Assembly (NCBI RefSeq): GCF_963583255.1
Contig: NC_084809.1
Coordinates: forward strand, 1,493,001 to 1,557,000
Length of the DNA: 64,000 nt
Reading direction: 5' to 3'
Source of the DNA: Pyrus communis
Taxonomy: Eukaryota; Streptophyta; Magnoliopsida; Rosales; Rosaceae
Below, in pieces: positions 1 through 12,015 of this stretch. The notes beneath the pieces were generated by a model, which was not told where the DNA came from, searched no databases, and saw nothing but the letters and a program-made list of their open reading frames with translations. Position 1 is the first letter of the stretch, and each line of letters starts with the position of its first letter. The translations under genes were made by a program, and so were the position numbers.

Positions 1-1160
1 TGTGGAGAAGAATCAAATCAAATAATGGGGGAAAAGATTACTATTTGGCATTTCCTTTTTTGTAGCATTTACTGTGCGTCCAAATCATGATCTGGAAATT
101 TTCAGGAAATAGAAATTTCCTCACATCACATAACCACGACAAAAGTAACTTGGAAGACCAAAACACCCTTAATAGCCTTGATAGGGATGGACAAACTTTG
201 TCATGTTGAAAGTAGAATTTAGCGAAGTTGGCTAGAGCAGACAGGCGTGAATAATGCATACGAGTTTGAGTTGTTATTTTGTATAACTCAGATTAGTTAA
301 AATTTGGACTTAAATTCAGATTAATCGCTCTGAAATTGGGTTGAATACGAATATATTGCTTGAATCGATTATATAACGTTTGGAGTTGGATTGAAATGAG
401 GTTTTTAAGTATATCGTTCATAGTGATAGAGCCAAATTCTTTATGAGAGAGAGCCCTTCATATATGTATAGATAAAAAATTTCGAAATCTAACATTAACA
501 ATTGAAGTAGTCTTCACAAAATTGAAAGGCCCATTAAATGTCATAGAGAGAATCAAAAGAAGTGCATAATACAACTAAATGGGAGGTAGAGAGCAGCGTG
601 ACTAGTAATTTTGAAATTATAAGGATATATAGATGCTAAATAATAATTGATTAGGTTGCTTTAGAAATAACATTAAAGTCGATTTTAAAACCCCATCCCT
701 TGAGTTTTACTAAACCACACAGACAAAACAAACAAAACTGTTAGAAAAATATAAGACACAACATCGTTCAACTCAAATTCTTCGCGAGGACAATTTATGT
801 TCTTCCTCATGTCTTGCAGCTCTACAAGAGCATGCTTGAGGCTGTTAGAAATTTCTTACACAGTGATCAGGATGACCCGAAACCACTATGGTTTAGTGGC
901 TTGCATTTATTGATCATCTTTTACAAAAAAAAAAATGAAAAAGAGTATATTCAAAACAATTTGAGTGATTTTTCAAGATTTACTTGCATATTTACTAAAA
1001 ATTAATTCCAAAATATTTTTCTTAAAAATGTTTTTTAACCATTTTAAAAGCGCTTCTAAACGAGCTCATAATCGGTGATGCTACCACATTTTGTCATCGC
1101 TCGAACGTTCACGCATTTTGCATCAGTGCGGTTCCGGACCCTTCTCCCGCCAAAAGGCCC
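1..1160. other. Intergenic, no gene seen
   Basis: AT-rich sequence upstream of the helicase gene. Only short open frames without recognisable domains occur. The part around 900-1070, with runs such as 'ttaaaagcgcttc', looks like a decayed short repeat; this is by eye only. Confidence 0.5.
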
Positions 1161-1166
1161 AACTCG

Positions 1167-1177
1167 GACCATATAAA
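1167..1177 (+). promoter_or_regulatory. Probable TATA box of the MER3 gene
   Basis: 'catataaaaac' lies just before a pyrimidine-rich leader. A (CT)n tract follows at 1275-1306. A 5'UTR exon then seems to end near 1382 (ccg|gtcagt) and be spliced to about 2035 (tcag|gagacg), just ahead of the ATG at 2051. A transcription start near 1200 is inferred. Confidence 0.5.
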
Positions 1178-1274
1178 AACCTTTCAACTTCATTTTACAG
1201 TCCCCGTTTCCTTCACCTGCACACTGCAAAGTGCAAACCTCTCTCCATCGCGCGAGAGCCGAAGCTTCGTCCTA

Positions 1275-1306
1275 ATCTCTCTCTCTCTCTCTCTCTCCCT
1301 CTCTCT
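1275..1306 (+). repeat. (CT)n microsatellite in the MER3 5'UTR
   Basis: A near-perfect CT dinucleotide run interrupted once by 'ccct'. It lies between the putative TATA box and the first coding exon, so it would be transcribed as a CU tract. Confidence 0.8.
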
Positions 1307-2050
1307 TCATGCATTTGGATTGAACTGACCGAGTTTCTGGACCGACGACCAGCTCGGGAGTTGCATTTTCAATCGACGAACCGGTCAGTATTTTTTTAAT
1401 TGTACTCCAATAGAATTCCTAAATATCGAACTCGTGCTGGTTTCAATTTCGCGACCATTTTTTAACTTCGGATTGTAATTTTGCAGTTTCATGGAATTCT
1501 AAAAAATGGAGCTCGATCGAACTAAGAACTTAACTATTTGAATTCATTCTTACATATTTGCTGCGATTTGCTACTGCTGTGGATACATTTTTGGTTTAAG
1601 ACTTTGAGAACTGATTCTGTTGGCGATTTAATTCGATTTCAAAGATCCGAAGAGGAATTTGAAGAGATTTAACATGTTTATATGTTGCTTGTTATTTGAT
1701 CGCTGTAACTTTGTTGGATGTATGATTGATTGATTCGTCAAGCGACTTCCAGTAAATTTCTCTTAATTTTGTTTGAAATTCAAATTTGAGACTTCTAATT
1801 TGGTTAATCATTGTCGTTTGATTTTTGGGGAAGTTTCTGGATTCTGTTAGCATTTGAGCCTTGATATACGAATTTCGATTTGAATGGATCTGCACATGCG
1901 AGGAATTGAAAATTTATGCGCTTCGATGTCTTTCTTTTGATACTTTAATATGCAAAAAGATATCTAACAGTGAAAAATGCAACTACTTATGTGGATCATA
2001 ATTTGATGATTCATTTCCTCCACTCAATGTGTCAGGAGACGAGTTCAACA

Positions 2051-5000
2051 ATGGATTTGTATACACTGAAGTCCATGTCAGATTTGCCTGCTCCCTTTCG
2101 ATCATCGTTTAATTTTAGGTAATCTTCTTTCCACTGAAGTTCTTAAAGCTCAATTACTGGTATCAGTTTGTTTTAGATGTTTCCGATTGCTGCATATTTC
2201 TAACACTGAAGGTGCATAATAGCTTTTGTTTTGAACATTTTGATATCTGCATGATGTGATTATGTGTATGGTATCCACTTGGTGTGCACTGTGCAGTGAG
2301 TTGTTCTTAAGATGTATTCCATTCCTATGCATGTAGGTACTTCAATTCTCTGCAGAGCGAATGTTTTCCTGTTTGTTTCCACTCAGATACAAACATGGTT
2401 GTGTCAGCACCAACTGGAAGTGGTAAAACAGTCATCTTCGAGCTTTGCATTCTGAGGCTTCTTTCACGATTCCTCTCTGAGGATGGGAGGCTTGGTCGTA
2501 CAAATGGAACTCTCAAAACTGTAAGTTTTTTTTTTTATGTCTCGAACTCTCAAAACAGTAAGCTTTTTGATGTCTCGAACCAAAAGTAGGGTAACAAACA
2601 TTATGTAATACTACAATATATGCGTGGGAGCCTTATAGTTTTCTTGATATGGGCTTTTAATGGAACCACATACACTCTCACTGATTTTCTTTTATATGCC
2701 CCCTATTATTAATCTAGTCTTAATTCTCATTCTGATTTAGGCTTTGGTGTGCCGGCCAAGTTTTCTTTTGTCCTTTTTCTTATTGGACAATCCATGCTCT
2801 TCCATTGTTGCACATGGTCCACTCTTTTGGACTAGAAATTAACATAGTCTTTTTCTTATTTCTTTGAATGAAAGCTTACGCATAGTCTCACCGTGCGGCA
2901 GTTAGTTATTCGTTATGTATAACTTATTTCCTTGTGGAATCAAGATCTATATAGCCCCATCAAAGGCTTTAGTCCAGGAGAAGGTTCGTGACTGGAACCA
3001 GAAGTTCGGGTCTTGGGGGATAACTTGCTTGGAGCTTACTGGAGATAATGAATCTTACAACGTCAGGAATATACAGGAAGCAGACATTATATTAACCACT
3101 CCTGAGGTGTGTATGAAGATGTATGCTATTGCTACACAAATATATATAGTTAAAACTTAATGATACCAATGGAAATACCCAATCCCTTCAGGTTCCTGCC
3201 TTTTCTAACCTGTGTCAACCTGCATTCTCTTGTGGTCTCTCCTTTCTAATCGCCTCAACTTGAATCCAATCCCTCCTTGAGGATCCTGGCTTCCATTTGC
3301 GTTCATACTTACAAACATATGCTTCTATGTAGTTCCACGTGTATAAATTCTTCATGAGGCAGTTTCATTCTCGGTTATCACATTTTTTTTAAAATGGGCT
3401 GTATTACGACACATAGGAGCATGACTAAATGGATTGCTTTTTCTTCTTTAAATAGAAATTTGATGCAGTAACCAGGTATCGTGCAAAAGATGGTGGAATG
3501 AGCTTTTTCAGTGATATAGCACTTCTACTTATTGATGAAGTTCATCTGTTGAATGATCCTCGTGGAGCGGTTTTGGAGGCAATAGTTAGTAGAATAAAAA
3601 TGCTTGCTCAGAACCCTGAATTAAAATCAAGCTCTCTGGCTCACGTACGTTTCCTGGCTGTGTCTGCTACCATTCCAAATATTGAGGACCTTGGTGAGAT
3701 TTGCATTCATTGGGGGTTCTGATTGTTAAAAGAAACAGTATGATTACAGTTTATTGTGTTTACTATGTTTGAAAGACTACAAATGATAAATGATTATACA
3801 ATTACACACTACAGCGGAATGGCTCAAGGTTCCGGTCCAGGGAATTAAAAGGTCTCTCAAACTTTAATTTTATTTCATTAGGATATACTTTACCTTAATT
3901 AATATGAGCATCCAGTTATTTATTAATCTATCTGATGTAACTTTAGGTTTGGAGAAGAAATGAGGCCTGTAAAGTTGACAACAAAAGTTTTTGGTATCCA
4001 CTCTGCCTTCCTATTCTTTTCTATGAAAACTCACTGCAAACACTCTCTGCTTTTTGTCAAGATGTTTTTAAGAGGAAAAGCTTCCTGATAAATCCTTTAT
4101 TGGAGGAAGACGAATGTTTGTTATCACTTTGTGCAGAAGCACAGTGTTTTTTTATCATTTTTTGTTCCCATTTATTTATTCATACTCAAAACTACCTATT
4201 GTGCAGGCTACACCCCCGCAAAAAATGATTTCCTATTCGAAAAGGTAATTGTTTAGACTACAGTGTACACTTATGATAATATTAAACCATATGCTTCTAT
4301 TTTTTCAGAAATTCCATCATTCCATGTACTAGGAAAGTAGATACTTGGCAAATAAAACCAATATTCACTTTCTGATGGTTTATACTTGTTCCCTTTTCCA
4401 GCGCCTTCAAAACTACATTTTCGGTAAAGACAACGCTTCAATAGATGCCTGCCTTTAAATCTATATTTGCGTTAAATCTATGTGTGATTTAGTACATCAA
4501 TTCTTAAAGACCATCAATAACTTATATGCTTAAAACTGACTTACAGATGTCCTCATGCAATATTCAAGAGGGAAATCTGCTTTGGTTTTCTGTTCAACTA
4601 GAAAAGGTGCACAAGAAGCAGCACAGAGGCTCACACAGACAGTCACGGCCTTTGGCCACTCAAATCCGTTCATTAAAAGCAAAGAACAGCAAGAGAGGCT
4701 AAGGGAAGCTTCATTTTCATGCGGTGACAAACAAATGCAATCTTATATTCCTTACGGTGGTAAGGGCTGCTTGTTTTTCTGTTTAATTTGCAGTAAACTT
4801 TGATGTACTGCAAGGCCCACATTGATTTGTTGTCAAATAAATTGCTTGTTTGCAGTTGGTTATCACAACGGTGGCCTTTCCATGAAGGATCGTAACCTCA
4901 TTGAAAGTCTTTTTCTTAAGGGCGATGTTCAAGTTTTGTGCACAACAAATACCCTTGCTCATGGAATCAACCTACCAGCACATACAGTAGTCATAAAATC

Positions 5001-8000
5001 AACACAGCACTTGTACGTTAAAGTTCCATTTCTTCCAACCAATGTATTGAAGCTTGAGAGGATCTCTTCTCTTTATTCATGAACATGTGCTTTCTGTCCA
5101 GCAACAAAGAAAAAGGTCTCTACATGGAATATGACCGGTCTACAATACTACAGGTTTGTCAAGGTTCTATTTGAAATAAATGACCACAAAATAATATCTT
5201 GTTCTATCAATTCCAATTTGAGTTTAAAATTATGTTAATTGTACCCCCCCTGCAGATGTGTGGGAGAGCTGGCCGACCACCATTTGATGATACAGGAATG
5301 GTTGTAATCATGACAAGAAAAGACACGGTAGTTCGATGCCTTTCCTCTTCCTTCTCTCTTGTGCATTGGTGGTGGTGTTGAACTATTTTTCTTTTTTCAT
5401 TTTTACTTTATTTTTTAGCAATTAAACTAATTCTGTATGATCTCAGAAGTCATATTTTTGGAATATATTAATTATGTTCTTGATCTCAGGTTCACTTGTA
5501 CGAAAATCTATTGAATGGATGCGAGATGGTGGAATCACAGTATGTACATAGTTTTTTTAATTCCTGAACGAATTTAGTGAGCTAGGCATTTGAGGGTATA
5601 TTGTTAAATATTGCATGACTTCTGATGAGGTTGTATTGTCTCGTTCATTAGATTGCTTTCATGTTTGACGGAGCATTTAACCGCTGAGATAGTCCAATTG
5701 ACTGTCTCTGATATTCCAAGGGCAATTGAATGGATGAAGTGCTCTTTCTTGTACGTGAGAATGAAGAAGGCATGTAATCACATCACCTATTTAAAAGATA
5801 TCTTCATATATTTCTTTCTGATATAAACTAATTTCAGAAATGTTTAATGCATATCAGAACCCTGTGCACTATTCAGTTAGAAAAGTGATTTCTAAAGACC
5901 GTATAGAAAAGCATATGCAAGGTACTGAAACTGTTTACTTGTAGAATTATCGCTGGATCCCCTTCGCCCTTATATGTATCCTTCTCTCTCTTTCTCTCTC
6001 ACTCGTTTGATTATCACTGTTATTTTCTATCAGAGGTCTGTCTGAAGAAAGTTAACGAGTTGTCACAGCATCAGATGATATGGACGGATAAAGATGGTTT
6101 TCTTTTGAAACCACTAGGTATCAATACCATTAACCCATGAAGTGGTACCTTTCAGAATTCGCTGATGACTTACTAATTTCTAACATTATTTTTCTGCTTT
6201 TATTCCGTCAGAACCTGGGAAGCTGATGACAAAATACTACTTGAAATTTGACACAATGAAACACATTATGAAGACACCTGTAAACTGCAGTTTGGAAGAT
6301 GCTCTTCATGTTATATGTCGAGCTGAGGAAATTTCATGTAATGTATTGTGTATAGTTGTTACGTTTTCACTGGTTTTTGAAAAGTGAAATGAAGGAATTA
6401 TATGTATCTATCTGCTGCTGTATGAAGGGATACAGCTCAGACGCAGTGAGAAGAAGCTTTTAAATGACATAAATGCTGATAAAGATAGCCGACTTCGCTT
6501 TCATGTCCTTGGTGACAAAGGGAAGCGACAAAAGCGTATTCAGACCAGAGAAGAAAAAACATTTGTTCTGGCTAATGACTGCTTGACGGGTGATCCTTCG
6601 GTTCATGATCTATCCCTTACCCAGGTTTCATTCTTCATATTCTTTAATGTGTCCCTCATAATCTTGATCCCCTTTGCATTTGATTATGTTCAGAGCTACG
6701 TTGCTGAAACCAAATTGGTTTCTTTGCCACAGGATATGAACTCTATATGCTCAAATGGCTGTAGAATTGCAAGGTGTATGAAAGAATTTTTTATTTACCA
6801 AAAGAACTACAAGGGAGCCTTGAACTCGATGCTTCTGGCAAAGTCGTTATATCAAAAACTCTGGGATGACAGCCCATACCTGCTGAAACAATTACCCGGG
6901 ATTGGAATGGTGACCACAAAGGTGTTCAACTTCATCTGTTTCGGGAAAAGGACATGTTTCTGTATTCTTGAGTCACTCGAATACTGACTCTTTGCAACTT
7001 TTCTTCCTTCAGGCACTACATTCAATGGGAGTCAGATCGTTCGACACGCTGGCTGAGGCTGATCCCAGGAGAATAGAGATAGTCACTGGTCGAAAATACC
7101 CATTTGGAAACCATTTGAAAGAGTCTCTACATTCACTACCTCCAAAAGTTGAGATGAAGGTCGAAGAAAATGAGTGTCAGAGGCAAGGGAAACTGAAGCT
7201 TGTGGTAACATTGACTAGGCTATCAGCGACACTCCAACCAACCAAACGACATTATGCTGATATGGTATGAAGAATGATTTCTCAATTGCTGTTTCAGTTT
7301 TAACGTTATACAAATCAAATTCTAACGTTGTATTTGCCACAGATTATTGGTTCAGAAGAAGATAACCTGATTGTCTTTCATGAGAAAATAAGGTGATCTT
7401 AAGTTCCTAACTTTGTTGCTTCCTTTTAATCATCGGAATTGTTCTTTCTGCCAAGTAGATGTTTAATATATCTAACATTCAGCTTTTCTTTTGTCGGTCG
7501 TGGTGGTTTGGTATATATCCTGTTTCCACTCTATTACTTCTGGCTGCAGAGTGGAGGAATTCTCCAGGTATGCAGGCTTAAACCTTAAATTTCTTCTCTC
7601 TTTGAAAACACGGTGGCATGTTGAGCATACCTGTTTAGAAACTTCCTTAAGCATATCAGCAGTTTCAGATTCATGATTATTACCTTGTTTAGGCTGAGTT
7701 AGGTTGTTTTCGTTGCAGCCCCTACAGCACAACAATTCTTCTGTCAAATCCCCAACAAGGAAAGCTCACTGTAAAGGCTGATCTTGTTTTTGAAGAATAC
7801 AGTAAAGCCCCTCCTTGCCCTCTCATGATATTTCTAGTTTCTTCCACTTTACAATAGCCTTGTATAAAATTTCTCTGGTTATTAATTTAATGATATCTGA
7901 TTTGTTGTTTTGTTCATGCAGTCGGCATTGATCTCTCCCAGAAACTTGTATTAATGAAGGAAAGCAATAAAAAGCGGGGAAAGAAGCCGCCTTCTTGTCC

Positions 8001-9344
8001 TCCACCTAAGGAAGTATGTGTCATAGAGGATGATGCTGAAACTATAAGTCAGGCTCCAACGAAAGAGCATCCCAAATCGACCAAATCCAAAAGGGTAGAT
8101 GGTTCCATGTGAGTCTTTCTTCACCGGTACTTGTATTTCGTTTCTGATTATTAAAACTGCTTTTCGGGGTCTGAAATCTGGCGTGGTTTAACATTTTACT
8201 TGAATTATTTGGATTATATAACAGGCCGAGTTTCAACCTCCTGGATGATGAGTTTGAAGAAGGTAGATTTTAATTGATAATTGACAATACTAAACATCTG
8301 AGAGTTTTTAAATCCTTCCCTCCTAATCACCAACAAATTTCACCTCGAATTTTTGAAGACGAGGTTGCTGCCAACATTCGAGAAGATGAGGTCGCTGCCA
8401 AAGCTGAAGAGGAGGAATGCAAAATCATCACACACCAAACGGTATTTGATCACATACGTGAAAAGGCAAAGAACTTCCCCGTCTTGGTGGCATCAAATGG
8501 TGCGCATTCTGCATCCACAGAACCCTTGGTTTTGACAAGAAAACGTGCTCGTGAGAAGCAGCTTGAACCCCATAGAGAATTCGAGGTTCTGGAAGAGTTA
8601 GAATGGAATAAAATTCCAAGGCGGCCTGCGGTGAATCCATCTTCAGAACCCAAAGAGGCAGAACAAAATCAACATAACATGAACAATCTCCCTACCCCCA
8701 GAAGCTCAGCTACCATGAACCCGATGGATGACAGAGGTAGGATCGTTACCCAAACACACGCAGAAACACATACTAATCACTCTTTAGTCCTTATATATGT
8801 AATGTGGAGCTGTTAATCATTACATTCTACTTTGTATGTAGAAGCTGGTCTTCCTCTTGAACCCGTAGATGGAACTTTCAAAACTTCAAGAGAAGAAACA
8901 ATATTTGAGCACATTCGAACAAAAGCCAAGAATTTTCCGGTGATCAATAAATCGAAGGTGGTGGATTCTGGTTATTCAACCATGAAAGAACATCTTTCCA
9001 AGAGTCGCCTTGAATTGAGTATGGATACGACTGGCACGCTGAAAGGAACAACAGAGTCAAACAAAGTTCTGAGAGACACTGCATTCGTCTCAGATTCGGG
9101 AGCCAGAAAAGCATCAATTGTGTCTCCTAGAGGTTTAGGCGACGGTGCTGCAAAAATGCTGTCTTTTGATATCTCCATGTTGAAGAATACGAAGAAATCA
9201 CCGGAACCAGGCAGTGCTGGCAAGAGGAAACATGAGCTTTCTCCGCTTGTACCACAAAGGCAGTGGTGCTCGTTGACATCTGCTGGCAAACCCAGGGAAG
9301 CAGACACATTTCTTGGATTTGAGAGTATCTTTTCGTTCCTCTGA
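2051..9344 (+). CDS. MER3: Meiotic ATP-dependent DNA helicase, MER3/HFM1 (ROCK-N-ROLLERS, DExH17) homolog
   Basis: Superfamily 2 Ski2-like helicase; family members promote class I (interfering) crossovers in meiosis. I read 27 coding exons: 2051-2118, 2337-2520, 2945-3106, 3456-3693, 3815-3851, 3947-3993, 4207-4244, 4402-4423, 4547-4759, 4856-5012, 5102-5153, 5256-5327, 5490-5539, 5652-5769, 5858-5921, 6034-6117, 6212-6337, 6428-6624, 6733-6921, 7013-7264, 7343-7392, 7550-7567, 7719-7801, 7922-8108, 8225-8262, 8359-8736 and 8842-9344. They total 3627 nt, or 1208 residues. Visible motifs are Walker A SAPTGSGKT (about 46-54), DEVH (165-168), motif VI MCGRAGRPPF (from 407), then a Sec63-like region with a helix-hairpin-helix (LPGIGMV) around 690-740. 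The tail from about residue 915 is low-complexity and holds a duplicated motif. One intron (5770) has a GC donor. The acceptor at 8358 is the least certain junction. Confidence 0.93.
8439..8483 (+). repeat. Copy 1 of a duplicated C-terminal motif in MER3
   Basis: Encodes TVFDHIREKAKNFPV, matching the copy at 8898-8942 (TIFEHIRTKAKNFPV) at 12 of 15 residues. Both lie in the poorly structured tail. Confidence 0.85.
8898..8942 (+). repeat. Copy 2 of a duplicated C-terminal motif in MER3
   Basis: Encodes TIFEHIRTKAKNFPV in the last exon. The surrounding tail sequence is not obviously duplicated, so the motif alone appears conserved between the two copies. Confidence 0.85.
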
Positions 9345-10969
9345 TGTTTCTTCCGATGCACGAAACTGCGAGTATCGAGTCACAGCCTTGATTTCTGATA
9401 GCTTTTAGAGCCTAATGATTGCAAATTTCCATTTAAGAGATGTACCAGTTTTTGCCTTGCTGGAAATAGTTGGTGTGGCGTACCAAACAAGACGTGAACG
9501 CACGAAATAAGCATGATGTGCTAGCCAAGTTAGTTATGCCCAAGTCCGTGTATTTTTTTTTATCTTTTTCTTTTTTAAGAAAGGGTTACTATGTTAAAAG
9601 TGATGATTTTAGTGTGAATTCTATCAGGGTTGATTGCGGCTTATAATGCCCCACTAGACAAACAACACTTCGTTTGGCCACCTTTGGTTAACCCTAGATT
9701 AAAACTAAACCCTACCCCCTATGGTCACAGTCTATAAATGACCCTTACCATCAATACTTCGTGCGAGCAACAATGGTTGACCCGTCCACCAAGCCTGCAT
9801 TGTTTTGGATGCGCATGGGCTCACCTTGTTTAGCGTGCTCCGCTCCCACCACATTTTTTGTGTGCCGAGCTTGCCTCATTTTGCATGTGTCAGTTCACCC
9901 ACGTTTTTCGTGGGCTAGCCCACCACATTTGCGTGGTGCATTTACAATATGTTGAGCCTACCTCAGTTTTGCACGATTCGTGCGCCCAAGTGCTCTTCAT
10001 TTTCTGTGAGCAGAACCTGCCTCGTTTTGCGTGCATAGAGTGGGCCTTAGTTTACGCGACTGATCCCACCTCATTTTCAGTGCGCTGAACACATTGTTTT
10101 GCATGCCGAAAGCTTGCTCCTTTTTATGTGAGGGGAGCCCGCCTCGTTTTGTGTGCATGGGACTTGCCTCGTTTTCTGTGAGCCCGAGTTGTCTTGTTTT
10201 GCGCTCGTTAAGTCCGCCTAACACCCACATTTTTTGGTAAAATATTTTTGTGGAATATTTTGTGTGAGCATTAAGCAAAAACTTTATAAGGCATTTGAAA
10301 GCATTTTTACGAATCATTAAGCAATAAATGTGTATTTAGTAGAATATTTAAGCCAAAAATTAATAAAATAAGTGAAAAATATAGTAGTAAGGTCCAAACA
10401 TTGTTAAAATAGGGTTTCATCTCAAGAATATTAATGAAAGTCTTATTTTAATTTTCAAAACTTCATGGTGAGGCGAAAGTGAATAAATAGATTGAACGAT
10501 AATTTATGTACAAATTTGCAAAACTAACTAAAAATCGTGAGTGTTAACCCACGTTTTTGTGAAAAATGCAAATTTTTTATTTTCTTGTAATATTTTCCAT
10601 GAGCATTAAGGAAAACATTATAAGGCATTTGGAAGCGATTTTACAGTTTATTAAGCAATAAATGTATATTTAGTAGAATATATTTGAGCCAAAAACTAAA
10701 AAAAATAAGTGAAAAATATAGTCATGAGGGCCCAAGACAATGTCAAAATGAGGTTCCACCCTCAAGATATCAACGAAAAGTTTAACATTAATTTTCAAAA
10801 TTTCACAGTGAAGAAAATATGAAAATAACAGATGGAACGATGGTTTAATTAGTACAAATTGTTAAAAAGGAAAATGCATTTTTTGTACATGCCGGCTCAT
10901 GCAACAACTCAGAAATGTGCAAAGGCCTTGCTTACCACTATTAAACTCCACATCTTTTATTTGCACATG

Positions 10970-11110
10970 ATTTTGCCGGTAAGAACACGTACAATATCTG
11001 AGCTAAATATTTGCACAGCTTCTTACCGGTAAGAACATGTTCAATATCTAAGCTGAATATTTACACCTTCTGACCGGTAAAAACATGTGCATTATTTGAT
11101 CTGAATATTT
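10970..11110. repeat. About 50-bp minisatellite, array 1
   Basis: Three units sharing 'accggtaagaaca', 'caatatct' and 'ctgaatattt', with marker positions near 10981, 11031 and 11079, i.e. periods of 50 and 48 bp. A second array of the same unit lies at 11630-11755. Confidence 0.8.
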
Positions 11111-11629
11111 TCAAAAACTTTACGATGAGATTAAGGTGAAAAAAAATAGATATGTACGAATTTACAAAAACCGATTAAAAACCATGAGTGTTAATCTTGA
11201 TTAGATCCTTGATTAATAGCTAATGTATTAATCTTTGATTTTGGAATGTCATTGTCTTTCTTAAACTTTCAAAGTTATTGTTAATTTGCAATTAATTCAA
11301 TATTATTGTTATATACATCCGATTTCTTTCTCTCTAACAACTTAATTATCGATCAATAGTATCGCTTTACGCAATTAATTCAAGAGGGTGGGGAGAGCTG
11401 ATGACCAAGCTCAAGTAATCAAGCGTACTGGGGTGTTTTGAGTTCTATTATTCGTCTTCAAAAGTATAAAATGACGATGTGTCGACTTGCTATATCATGA
11501 ATCGGAGAATGACTTATACGAAGCAGGTTCATCATCAAGTAGTTTTTTTTTTTTTTTGTTTAATTATGATTGTCATGTATAAGTTTCTCTTCAAGACAAT
11601 GCATGATTAGAATGGAATGTTGTGCATGT

Positions 11630-11755
11630 GTTCTTACCGGTAAGAACACGTTCAATATCTAAGGTGAATATTTCCACAGCTTCTTATTGGTAAGAACACG
11701 TGCATTATCTAATTTGAATTTACAAAGGTTATTACTGGTATGAACACTTTGTATA
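11630..11755. repeat. About 50-bp minisatellite, array 2
   Basis: Two clear units (markers 11642 and 11692) and a decayed third near 11735, homologous to the array at 10970-11110. Confidence 0.75.
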
Positions 11756-11806
11756 TTTCCTAGTTCTTTTTATTTGTTTATAATTGTTCCGAAATAGTAG
11801 GTAAAG

Positions 11807-12015
11807 TGTTAGAAAAATGCATGGCTTGTAATGACTCGTCTTGACATGCTAACCTTCGTATTGTGGCACGACATACAAGCGTCGCGGCCAACAACGATGT
11901 TCTGGCGTGCCGCGATGTGAGGGTATTGTGTCAAGACAAGGCATGACTTGCATTTTTCTAACACTTTGACACGCAAACCCTTGTATCGTGGCACGCCAAA
12001 ACATCGTTGTTGGCA
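11807..12015. repeat. Foldback sequence with two overlapping inverted repeats
   Basis: 'gtgttagaaaaatgcatggc' at 11807 is inverted at about 11945-11967. 'gccaacaacgatgtt' at 11886, with the following 'ggcgtgccgcgatg', is inverted at about 11977-12015. The arms interleave, so two alternative hairpins are possible. This could be a MITE or a rearranged one. Confidence 0.65.

Noticed and set aside
8972..9361. Minus-strand frame of 129 codons over the last MER3 exon
   Set aside because: Antisense to a well-supported exon, with no motifs.
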